Assembly (NCBI GenBank): GCA_027859055.1
Contig: JAQIBO010000173.1
Span: forward strand, 1 to 10,215
Length of the DNA stretch: 10,215 bases
Source of the DNA: Spirochaeta sp.
GTDB lineage: Bacteria > Spirochaetota > Spirochaetia > DSM-27196 > Alkalispirochaetaceae
Direction: 5' to 3'
Shown piece by piece: positions 1 to 6,514 of the stretch. Under the pieces are notes generated by a model that was not told where the DNA came from, did no database searches, and saw nothing but the letters and a program-made list of their open reading frames with translations. A program made the position numbers and the translations under genes. How positions within the stretch are numbered: the first letter of the stretch is position 1; each line of letters begins with the position of its first letter.

Positions 1-848
1 AATTCGAAGAGTCGCGGCGGCGCGTGGCGGATCTTCGCGTGCGTCTTCAGGAGGCTGAATCGGACCGGGAGAAATATGAATCCCAGATGGACCAGATCAG
101 CACCGCCCGGGAATACGACGCGCTCGAGAAGGAGATTCGTGACGCCTCCGACCGGGAGCAGCAGTTTCGCCGTGATCTTCAGCGGGAAGAGAAGGATCTT
201 GAAGAGCAGCGAACGCGTCTTGAACGGGAAGAGACGATGATTAAGACTGAAGAAGAGGAACTCGAGCAGGAACGCGCCAAAATTGACAGCGAAACCGCGG
301 ACCGAAAAGAGATGCTTATCGAGCTTGGCAGGAGCGAAGACGAAACGATACCGGGGCTCGATGAGGAACTGCTGTTCAAGTTTGAGAGGATCATTAAAAG
401 CAAAGAGGGCGAAGGGATTGTTCCGATCCGCAACGGCGTCTGCACGGGATGTCAGTTGATTGTGCCTTATATTTTTGTGAACGACGTCAGTCAGTGCCAT
501 CAGATTTTGTTTTGTCCGTATTGCTCAAAAATTGTCTTCCATACCGACGACGACGCAGATCTCGAAGAGACCGGTTTCTCTGAGTCGGATGAAGAGTCGT
601 TGCTTGATCTGGTAGATGATGAGTTCGACGGCGATCTGTTTGAAGAGGCGGAATTGACCGACTTGAGTGACGAAGATGAGCTGACGCCGGAGGAGGCCGC
701 CGAATACGCCGGCGACGATGACGTCGAAGAGACCGAAGAAAGCTCCGATGATGATGAAGACGACCTCCTTGACGACGAAAGCGAAAGCGAAGGTGATGAC
801 GATGCCGAAACGGAAGACGATTTTGAAGAAGAGGAGATCGACGACTAA
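1..848 (+). CDS. Coiled-coil zinc-ribbon protein with long acidic tail (5' end missing)
   Basis: This is the 3' portion of a coiled-coil plus C4 zinc-ribbon protein (CT398/CdsZ-like, formerly DUF164). The frame is open from position 3 through the left edge. The GTG at 24 lies inside the coiled coil, so it is probably an internal Val and the true start lies outside the window. Counting from that GTG, residues 1-100 are heptad-rich, with many Glu, Arg and Gln. They include the family-typical STAREYDALEKEI segment, which suggests a long helical hairpin. A zinc ribbon follows, with Cys140/Cys143 and Cys164/Cys167 as the likely ligands. After His173 the last 100 residues contain 58 Asp/Glu and no Lys, Arg or His. 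Family members are cytoplasmic and thought to act through protein-protein or nucleic-acid contacts; the exact role here is unknown. rnpB begins 20 bases after the stop. The family call is fairly secure, the function is not. Confidence 0.88.
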   Translation, partial: FEESRRRVADLRVRLQEAESDREKYESQMDQISTAREYDALEKEIRDASDREQQFRRDLQREEKDLEEQRTRLEREETMIKTEEEELEQERAKIDSETADRKEMLIELGRSEDETIPGLDEELLFKFERIIKSKEGEGIVPIRNGVCTGCQLIVPYIFVNDVSQCHQILFCPYCSKIVFHTDDDADLEETGFSESDEESLLDLVDDEFDGDLFEEAELTDLSDEDELTPEEAAEYAGDDDVEETEESSDDDEDDLLDDESESEGDDDAETEDDFEEEEIDD

Positions 849-867
849 GGCTTCGTGACGGGAAATG

Positions 868-1217
868 AGGGGTCAGGTTACCGCTGTACGCCTGCGGGCG
901 TGGAGAGGAAAGTCCGGACTCCGGAAAGCGCGGTACCGGGTAACCCCCGGCTGCATCCTCGGGGATGCACGAGATAGTGCCACAGAAAACAAACCGCCGC
1001 AGGGGCGTCGCCCGTGCGGTAAGGGTGAAACGGTGGGGTAAGAGCCCACCGGTTTTCCAGTAATGGAAAGCGACATGGTAAACCTTACCGGGAGCAAGAC
1101 CAAGCAGCGGATGGATCGCTTGTCCATACAATCCGCGGGTAGGTTGCTACAACCGGCGGGAGATCGACGGTGAAGATAGATGGTGACCCACGACAGAATC
1201 CGGCTTACCGACCCCTT
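868..1217 (+). ncRNA. rnpB: RNase P RNA, bacterial type A
   Basis: This is the catalytic RNA that removes 5' leaders from tRNA precursors together with the RnpA protein. The universal 5' core GAGGAAAGTCCGGACTCC lies at 905-922 and its P4 partner ACAGAATCCGGCTTA at 1193-1207. Other conserved blocks are the GGTAAGAGC segment after 1030, GGAGCAAGACCAA (1091-1103) and GCGGGTAGGTTGCT (1135-1148). Helix P1 pairs GGGGTC (869-874) with GACCCC (1210-1215) and sets the ends. A short P3 hairpin (888-901) and a TCGG-capped hairpin near 952-968 are visible. The length of about 350 nt and the overall order match type A RNAs. P15/P16 (1107-1136) is compact and seems to lack the GGU that pairs with the tRNA CCA end (see findings). 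A run of five T (1216-1220) follows P1, but no separate terminator hairpin is seen. No convincing promoter was found in the 20 bases upstream, so it may start inside the preceding gene or be processed from its transcript. Confidence 0.97.
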
Positions 1218-1254
1218 TTTCCCCGATTCACGTCGCGGTTCCGGGCGTGTGGGT

Positions 1255-1283
1255 TTGTGGCAACACACATACATATCGATAAA
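1255..1283 (+). promoter_or_regulatory. Possible weak sigma-70-like promoter before the TPR-mre operon
   Basis: The 81-base gap between rnpB and the TPR gene is the only intergenic space long enough for a promoter of the mre block. A TTGTGG box (1255-1260) and a GATAAA box (1278-1283) are 17 bases apart, matching three of six and four of six consensus positions. A small imperfect inverted repeat, GTGTG (1247-1251) against CACAC (1264-1268), overlaps the -35 side. This is only a weak match, and transcription could equally read through from upstream. Confidence 0.22.
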
Positions 1284-1298
1284 GGCGTTCATTAGCTT

Positions 1299-2249
1299 AT
1301 GAGGCTTCCCGAATCCCGATTTGCCACAGCGAAACCGCGCCGTTCCGGCGGTGCTGTGGCGTTGGTTCTTGTCGTTGCACTGCTTGTCGCACTTGTAGCG
1401 GCCGTGGTCGTGTTCACAATCCGTTCGCGCGCCCCGATCTTTCCGATTGCGGAAACGGAAAATACCGAGGATATCGTTGAACTGTGGAACGCCAGCGAAT
1501 ATGCGGCACTTATCGAGGTAGCGGACAAACGCCTTGAGGATTATCCGCTCGATGAAACAGCTCTCTCCCTTCGGGGGTTCGCCCGGTTTTACCTTGCGAT
1601 GCAGGAGGTAAACGAGGAACGAACACAGGAACTGCTCATTGGTACGGTCCAGGACCTTCACCGGGTTCTGCTTCTTGAGGAGCCGCGGCTTGAAGCGGAG
1701 ATCCGCTATATTTTGGGAAAAGCTTTTTTTCACCGGGGGGTGTTCTTCTACGATTCGGCGATCGAGCAGCTTATCGAAGCGCGATCTCTGGGGGTCAATC
1801 AACTTGACCTGCTTGAGTACCTCGCCCTGGCGTCGCGGGAACTGCGCCTCAACGAAGATGCGATCACCTATTTTGAACAGGCGATCGAGGTTGGTGATGA
1901 AGCGGTTCACAAGGTGAACCTTGCGGATCTCTTAATTGAAGAAAGACGATTTCTGGAAGCGGATCGCCTTCTTGAGGAGGTTCGTGCTGGAAACGCCGAT
2001 GTTGCGGTGATGCAACACACCTTCGAATCGGCTGGTCGCTCGTTCCGCATGCAGGAGCGTTGGGACGATGCGATTGCAATGTATAATGAACTGCTGGAAA
2101 TGAATGAATCCTCCGTCGCTGCGCATTACGGGCTCGGAGAGACGTATCTCGCGATGGGAGATAACAATTTGGCGCGGTATGAATGGCGAGAAGCGGTTCG
2201 TCTCGACCCGAACCATATTGAATCTTTACAGCGTTTACAGGAATATTAG
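1299..2249 (+). CDS. Membrane-anchored TPR protein
   Basis: This 316-residue protein has a short basic cytoplasmic N-terminus (residues 1-18, with Lys/Arg), one strong Val/Leu/Ala-rich membrane segment (about 19-41) and a helical body. No cleavable signal peptide is evident, so the rest probably lies outside the inner membrane as an anchored domain. The body shows tetratricopeptide-like helix pairs at roughly 57-90, 135-165, 170-200, 240-270 and 274-307. The last is clearest, with AHYGLGETYLAMGDNNLARY and the closing RLDPN. TPRs bind partner proteins; no catalytic motif is seen. The ATG at 1299 is preceded by an AAAGG at 1281-1285, a rather long 13-base spacing, but the membrane anchor begins shortly after it, which supports this start. 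It heads the mreBCD-mrdA-rodA block, 27 bases before mreB, so a scaffold or accessory role in wall elongation is a reasonable inference. I do not recognise a named family. Confidence 0.85.
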   Translation: MRLPESRFATAKPRRSGGAVALVLVVALLVALVAAVVVFTIRSRAPIFPIAETENTEDIVELWNASEYAALIEVADKRLEDYPLDETALSLRGFARFYLAMQEVNEERTQELLIGTVQDLHRVLLLEEPRLEAEIRYILGKAFFHRGVFFYDSAIEQLIEARSLGVNQLDLLEYLALASRELRLNEDAITYFEQAIEVGDEAVHKVNLADLLIEERRFLEADRLLEEVRAGNADVAVMQHTFESAGRSFRMQERWDDAIAMYNELLEMNESSVAAHYGLGETYLAMGDNNLARYEWREAVRLDPNHIESLQRLQEY

Positions 2250-2260
2250 CTCACAACTGC

Positions 2261-2266
2261 GGAGGG
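2261..2266 (+). promoter_or_regulatory. Ribosome binding site of mreB
   Basis: GGAGGG sits 10 bases before the mreB ATG at 2277. It is the clearest Shine-Dalgarno sequence in the operon. It fixes the mreB start over the out-of-frame ATG at 2267. It suggests mreB is translated independently and strongly, while several downstream genes lean on coupling. Confidence 0.75.
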
Positions 2267-2276
2267 ATGCTGACAC

Positions 2277-3314
2277 ATGGCAAAAAAGACCGTTCTTGCT
2301 GCTTTTTCATCTGATATCGGGATCGACCTTGGGACGTGTAACACACTTGTTTACATTCGAGGTAAGGGAATCGTCGCCAGTGAACCGTCGGTTGTGGCGG
2401 TCGAGCGAGGGACAAAAAAAGTCGTCGCGGTCGGAGAAGAGGCCAAGCGAATGCTCTGGAAAACTCCCGGTGACATTATCGCGATCCGACCATTACGTGA
2501 TGGTGTCATCGCCGACCTCGAGACGACGGAAAAGATGATCCGTTACTTCATCTCCAAGGTGTTGCAACGTCGGTGGTTTGTGAAACCGCGGATGGTAATT
2601 GGCGTTCCCTCATGTATTACCGATGTCGAAAAGCGCGCGGTGATCGAAAGTGCTGAAAAGGCCGGCGCTCGGGAAGTACGGGTTATCGAGGAATCTCTTG
2701 CCGCCGCAATCGGGGCCAACATTCCAATTTTTGAGCCTGCCGGTCATATGATCTGCGACATCGGTGGCGGGACAAGCGAGATTTCCGTCATCTCCCTCGG
2801 GGGAATGGTTGTTACCAACGCGATCCGCCTGGGTGGCGACGAATTCGATGAGGCTATCATCAAACATGTGCGGCAGGTTCACAATCTCATAATCGGTGAA
2901 AGCAGCGCCGAGGATCTTAAAAAACGGATTGGAAATGCCACCGCCGACAAAAAGATTGAAAAGATGGAAATAAAGGGCACCGACGCAATCACCGGCTTGC
3001 CACGCCGCCTGGAAATTGACAGCGTGGAGGTTCGCGACGCCCTGCAGGAACCGATTACGGCCATTATCGAAGAGATCAAACGCACGCTCGGCCAGACACC
3101 GCCCGAACTGGCTGCCGACATCGTCGAACGTGGAATCGTGCTCACCGGAGGTGGCTCGTTGCTGAAAGGCCTTGACACGCTGATCTCGAATGAGACGGGG
3201 GTACCGGCGTTTCTTGCAGAGGATCCGATGAACTGCGTTGCATTGGGAGCCGGAATGTACTTTGAGTATGAAAAAGGCCTGCGTCACGAAAATAACATAT
3301 ACCGCAACCTGTAA
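2277..3314 (+). CDS. mreB: Rod shape-determining actin homologue MreB
   Basis: MreB is a bacterial actin that binds ATP, forms membrane-attached filaments in the cytoplasm and steers the elongasome. The 345-residue length is normal for the family. The nucleotide-binding motifs are in order: phosphate 1 DIGIDLGTCNTLVY (13-26), a connect/catalytic segment with Glu138-Glu139 followed by SLAAAIGAN (to 148), phosphate 2 DIGGGTSE (161-168), IRLGGDEFDEAI (183-194), and the adenosine motif GIVLTGGGSLLKGLD (286-300). LIIGESSAEDLKKRIG (204-219) is the usual MreB subdomain IIB signature. The Cys in DLGTCNT and Ser in EESLAAAIG replace the more common Ala and Pro; both look like lineage variants, and no key residue is missing. 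A strong GGAGGG at 2261 drives translation, and mreC follows after 3 bases. Confidence 0.98.
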   Translation: MAKKTVLAAFSSDIGIDLGTCNTLVYIRGKGIVASEPSVVAVERGTKKVVAVGEEAKRMLWKTPGDIIAIRPLRDGVIADLETTEKMIRYFISKVLQRRWFVKPRMVIGVPSCITDVEKRAVIESAEKAGAREVRVIEESLAAAIGANIPIFEPAGHMICDIGGGTSEISVISLGGMVVTNAIRLGGDEFDEAIIKHVRQVHNLIIGESSAEDLKKRIGNATADKKIEKMEIKGTDAITGLPRRLEIDSVEVRDALQEPITAIIEEIKRTLGQTPPELAADIVERGIVLTGGGSLLKGLDTLISNETGVPAFLAEDPMNCVALGAGMYFEYEKGLRHENNIYRNL

Positions 3315-3317
3315 TCG

Positions 3318-4151
3318 ATGAAGCAGTCCCGAAAGACGCTGTACACGACGATCGCTTTGACCGTTGTTGGGCTGGTATCTATCGGGCTGACAAATGGTAT
3401 TGACCGTTTTGAGCCCGAGCAGTTTGCCCGTGGCGTGTTCTCCGGGGGACAGCATATGCTGTCGGCGATCGGCAGAACCGTTTCCGGTACCGTTCGGTCG
3501 GTCGGTGAGCTGCGGCGTCTGCGAGAAGACTACGAGGGGCTCCTTGAAGAATTGGAAGAGTACCAGCGTCTCGAGGGCAACATCGCAGCGTTGACCGAAG
3601 AAAACGTGCGCCTCCGGCGTCAACTGGGTTTCGTGGCGCGGACGGAAGAACCGCTTCTCGCCGCCCGGGTGATCGCCAAAGAGGCGGGACGGCTGTTTTC
3701 GTCGTTCACAATCAACCGGGGAAGCCGGCACGGCGTACAACCAAACCAGGCGGTGATCGCGTTCATAGGTGGGCGAGAGGGGCTTGTAGGGCGCGTGTCG
3801 GAGGTTTCCGGAGGAACGGCAGTTGTCCTCCCGGTTTTTGCCGCAGGTTCCTACGTCGCCGCCAGATTGGAGATGTCACGCTTTGACGGACTCCTGCAGG
3901 GTACCGGCCGCGAGGACGACCCGCTCGTCTTGCGGTACGTCCAACGGAACGCGCGAAATGAGATAAGCTACGGCGATCTGATCACCACCTCGGGGCTTAA
4001 TTCACTGTTCCCGCCGGACCTGCCGGTAGGACGGGTGAGCCGAGTCAATGCGCCGTTCTACGAGACCGCCCTTCAGATCTCTGTTGATCCCGTTGTCGAC
4101 TTTGGTCGTCTCGAATACGTCTTCGTATTAACCAACTCGGGGAACCGGTGA
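3318..4151 (+). CDS. mreC: Rod shape-determining protein MreC
   Basis: MreC is a bitopic inner-membrane protein. Its periplasmic part forms filaments or dimers and activates PBP2-RodA. The 277-residue product has a short cytoplasmic N-terminus and one membrane segment (about 8-25). A coiled coil follows at about 63-103, from ELRRLREDYEGLLEEL to the NVRLRRQLGF junction. Next come the paired beta-barrel domains typical of the family: INRGSRHGV (132-140), GREGLVGRV (152-160), and ISYGDLITTSGL followed by FPPDLPVGRVSRV (216-243). The ATG lies 3 bases after the mreB stop with no clear Shine-Dalgarno, so translation is probably coupled to mreB. The stop overlaps the start of mreD by one base (TGATG). 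Confidence 0.95.
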   Translation: MKQSRKTLYTTIALTVVGLVSIGLTNGIDRFEPEQFARGVFSGGQHMLSAIGRTVSGTVRSVGELRRLREDYEGLLEELEEYQRLEGNIAALTEENVRLRRQLGFVARTEEPLLAARVIAKEAGRLFSSFTINRGSRHGVQPNQAVIAFIGGREGLVGRVSEVSGGTAVVLPVFAAGSYVAARLEMSRFDGLLQGTGREDDPLVLRYVQRNARNEISYGDLITTSGLNSLFPPDLPVGRVSRVNAPFYETALQISVDPVVDFGRLEYVFVLTNSGNR

Positions 4152-4651
4152 TGATGAACGTGATCGTCGTTTCCATCGCAATCATCATCGCCCTTCTGGA
4201 TACCACATGGCTCAGCGACGTGCAATTTTTCGGGACGCGACCCGATCTTGTTCTGATCGTCCTTGTTTACCACGCCCATTATCGCGGTGTTCAGCGGGGA
4301 CAGTTGACCGGTTTCGGCGTCGGTCTGGTGGAAGACGTTCTGAGTGCGGCTCCGCTCGGGTTTTTTGCACTTGTGCGAATGGGGGTTTCCGCCGTACTTG
4401 GGCTGACAAACGGGAACATACGTGGTGATACCGTTCTCACGCCGATGTTGCTGGTTCTTATCGGTTTTGTGATCCGATTTTTACTGACCCTCGCTTTGAC
4501 CATACTGTTTGGTATGGCCGCAATGACCGGACAGCTGGTCACGGCGACGACGCTGATTGAACTCCTCCTCACTGTCGTGTTCGCTCCGGTTATCTTCTTC
4601 CTGCTGCGGCGCGTCGCAAACCGCTTTGAACGACGGGGTGGACTCTCATGA
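4151..4651 (+). CDS. mreD: Rod shape-determining protein MreD
   Basis: MreD is a small polytopic inner-membrane partner of MreC in the elongasome. The product is 166 residues from the ATG at 4151 and hydrophobic throughout, with about five to six membrane segments (roughly 3-17, 31-42, 66-84, 95-114, 117-130 and 136-155). The family-typical RPDLVLIVLVYHA (29-41) and GVGLVEDVLSAAPLGFFAL (56-74) match the conserved Gly-Leu-x-x-Asp and Pro-Leu-Gly pattern, and a basic C-terminus follows. The start is ambiguous: GTG 4148, ATG 4151 or ATG 4154 are consecutive codons. GGGGAA at 4139-4144 best suits 4151 or 4154. The gene overlaps mreC by one base and mrdA by four (ATGA), which indicates translational coupling. 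MreD sequences diverge widely, so the call rests on topology, these motifs and position. Confidence 0.92.
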   Translation: MMNVIVVSIAIIIALLDTTWLSDVQFFGTRPDLVLIVLVYHAHYRGVQRGQLTGFGVGLVEDVLSAAPLGFFALVRMGVSAVLGLTNGNIRGDTVLTPMLLVLIGFVIRFLLTLALTILFGMAAMTGQLVTATTLIELLLTVVFAPVIFFLLRRVANRFERRGGLS

Positions 4652-6504
4652 GCCCTGTGCAGCGCGAAACGGTCATCTCGAAAGGACGCGTCATTGCGCT
4701 TGCGATCGTACTCGGGGTGGTGTTTCTCGGTTATATTTCCCACCTTTTCGAGATGCAGGTTCTTGACGGGTACCTGTACTTGAACCGGGCGCAGCAAAAC
4801 GCAAGCCGAAGTGAACCGATATTTGCCCGGCGTGGCCGGATTTTCGACCGCTCGGGACAGACGGTTCTTGCGGCGAATCGGACTTCCTTCGCGGTCACCA
4901 TTGCCCCGACGGAAGTCCCTCCCGGTGAGCTTGACCGGACGCTGATCAGGGTAGGTGAGCTCCTGGACCGGGATGTCAATGAAATGCGCACCCGGATGAA
5001 CCGGCGAGGTGGAAACACGCTCCAGGGCATCGAAATTGTGTCCGGACTTAACCTCGAAGAGCTCAACGCGATCGCGGAGCGGATACAGGCCCTTCCCGGG
5101 GTATCGTGGTATACGAAGCCGGAACGCAGCTATCCCTACGGCGAACTGATGAGTCACGTGCTTGGCTACGTGGGCGAAATAACACCCCAGGAGCTGCAAG
5201 TACTTTTCAACGAAGGGTACACGGCGGCGAGCGTTCTGGGTAAGAGTGGAATTGAGCAACAATACGACACGCTGTTACGCGGTAATGACGGCCGCCGCTT
5301 TCGGACCGTTGACGCCCGGGGGAGAAGGGTCGGAGAAAACGAGGAGCTGATTCCACCGGAAGAGGGAATGAACCTTGTTCTGACCCTCGACGCAGATCTC
5401 CAGGAGCTGGCACAGGAGTCCCTCGGCCCACGTGTCGGATCGGTGGTCGTTATGCGGCCGTCAAACGGGGAAATACTCGCGATGGTCAGCTATCCCCGGT
5501 ATGATCCGAACGAATTTCTTGGAATCGCCGGGCAAGAGGCGTTTCGCTCCCTGGCGCTTGATCGACGCTCCCCATTTTTGAATCGCGCAATTCAATCGGT
5601 CGCGGCACCGGCATCGACGTTCAAAATATTGATGACTACTGCGATTTTTGAAGAGGACGCCTTCCCACCTGAGCAGGAGATCAACTGTACCGGAACATTC
5701 CCCTACGGAAATCGGGTGTTCAACGACTGGCTGGAATACGGACACGGCCCTGTTGATCTGACGGCAGCGTTGGCGCAATCGTGCAACGTCTATTACTGGA
5801 CGATGGGCAGCCAGCACCTGTCGGTCGATCAAATTATCGACTATTCCGCACGTCTCGGTCTCGGACGGAGAACCGGCGTTGACCTGCCGGGAGAAGTCGC
5901 GGGCCTCGTTCCGTCACCGGTGTGGAAGGAGCAGACGTACAACACGCGTTGGGTTGGCGGTGACACAGTTAACATGTCGATTGGAGAGGGGTTTCTTCAG
6001 GTCAGCCCGATTCAACAGGCGGGACTGGTTGCGGCGATCGTAAACGACGGCGTTGTGTTTCGCCCTCATCTTCTCAAAGAGATTCGGGACCCCGTCACCG
6101 GTGTAGTGGTGGACCGGACCGAACCGGAAATAGTGCGGGAAGCAGATATAAGCCGGGAAACGCTCGCTGAAGTCCGATCTGCGATGCGCGCGGTTATTAC
6201 CGAAGGAACCGCCAACGTGGTGATTACCACCGACGCGGTCGAAAGTGCCGGTAAAACGGGCACAGGCGAGGTCGGTTCCGAAACCAACTGGACCAGCTGG
6301 TTCGTCGCCTACGCGCCCTATGGTGAGGATGTGCCGGCGGAAGAGCAGATTGTGGTCGTTGTGATGATAGATGCGAGTAACGAGTGGGACTGGTGGGCGC
6401 CCAAAGCGGCCAATATCATTCTTCACGGCTACTTCAAGGGTTTGAGCTTTGACGAGGCGGTGGCAGACCTGCGGCAGGGGCCCCGCCCGTTGTGGTATCT
6501 GTGA
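4648..6504 (+). CDS. mrdA: Penicillin-binding protein 2, elongasome transpeptidase
   Basis: This class B PBP cross-links lateral-wall peptidoglycan in the periplasm as partner of RodA. The 618-residue length is typical. It has a short cytoplasmic N-terminus and one membrane anchor (about 13-32). A dimerisation/pedestal domain follows (about 55-230, with the ARRGRIFDRSG motif at 60-70 and SYPYGELMSHVLGYVG at 161-176). The transpeptidase domain has active-site Ser323-x-x-Lys326 (STFK), Ser378-Cys-Asn380 (SxN) and Lys536-Thr-Gly (KTGT). The Ser is preceded by Ala-Pro-Ala rather than the usual Pro-Gly. Cys347, Asp360, His366 and Cys379 fit the zinc site described for Acinetobacter PBP2 (see findings). 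A WTSWFVAYAP segment (547-556) follows KTG as expected. The start overlaps mreD by ATGA; a weak GGTGGA lies at 4637-4642. rodA starts 10 bases downstream. Confidence 0.97.
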   Translation: MSPVQRETVISKGRVIALAIVLGVVFLGYISHLFEMQVLDGYLYLNRAQQNASRSEPIFARRGRIFDRSGQTVLAANRTSFAVTIAPTEVPPGELDRTLIRVGELLDRDVNEMRTRMNRRGGNTLQGIEIVSGLNLEELNAIAERIQALPGVSWYTKPERSYPYGELMSHVLGYVGEITPQELQVLFNEGYTAASVLGKSGIEQQYDTLLRGNDGRRFRTVDARGRRVGENEELIPPEEGMNLVLTLDADLQELAQESLGPRVGSVVVMRPSNGEILAMVSYPRYDPNEFLGIAGQEAFRSLALDRRSPFLNRAIQSVAAPASTFKILMTTAIFEEDAFPPEQEINCTGTFPYGNRVFNDWLEYGHGPVDLTAALAQSCNVYYWTMGSQHLSVDQIIDYSARLGLGRRTGVDLPGEVAGLVPSPVWKEQTYNTRWVGGDTVNMSIGEGFLQVSPIQQAGLVAAIVNDGVVFRPHLLKEIRDPVTGVVVDRTEPEIVREADISRETLAEVRSAMRAVITEGTANVVITTDAVESAGKTGTGEVGSETNWTSWFVAYAPYGEDVPAEEQIVVVVMIDASNEWDWWAPKAANIILHGYFKGLSFDEAVADLRQGPRPLWYL

Positions 6505-6508
6505 GGAT
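6503..6508 (+). promoter_or_regulatory. Ribosome binding site that decides the rodA start
   Basis: GAGGAT overlaps the mrdA stop codon and sits 6 bases before the ATG at 6515. This favours 6515 (or the adjacent GTG at 6512) as the rodA start over an in-frame ATG at 6449, which would give 22 extra polar residues not typical of RodA. Confidence 0.6.
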
Positions 6509-6514
6509 CCGGTG

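Noticed and set aside
24..26. GTG as the start of the zinc-ribbon gene
   Set aside because: The frame stays open to the left edge and the codon falls inside the coiled coil, so it is more likely an internal Val of a truncated gene.
1201..1220. Intrinsic terminator at the end of rnpB
   Set aside because: The five-T run follows the 3' strand of P1, whose partner lies 340 bases upstream. The only local hairpin (CGG-CTTA-CCG) is too weak to call a terminator.
1724..1740. Runs of seven T and six G as a frameshift or slippage site in the TPR gene
   Set aside because: The reading frame continues normally through both runs into good TPR sequence, and no alternative product of interest was seen.
873..1910. 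Long open frame on the minus strand covering rnpB and half of the TPR gene
   Set aside because: It runs antisense to the highly conserved RNase P RNA and to a clear TPR protein. Its translation has no recognisable domain and is rich in Arg and Pro, as expected of shadow frames in GC-rich DNA.
2610..3740. 376-codon open frame on the minus strand opposite mreB and mreC
   Set aside because: It is antisense to two secure genes, has no recognisable motifs, and reflects third-position GC bias.
4291..5262. 323-codon open frame on the minus strand opposite mreD and mrdA
   Set aside because: It is antisense to conserved genes, basic and low in structure, with no family resemblance.
6449..6514. 22-codon N-terminal extension of RodA from an in-frame ATG at 6449
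   Set aside because: It lies entirely inside the mrdA 3' end and encodes a polar, Cys/Arg-rich peptide atypical of RodA. The Shine-Dalgarno at 6503-6508 fits the ATG at 6515.
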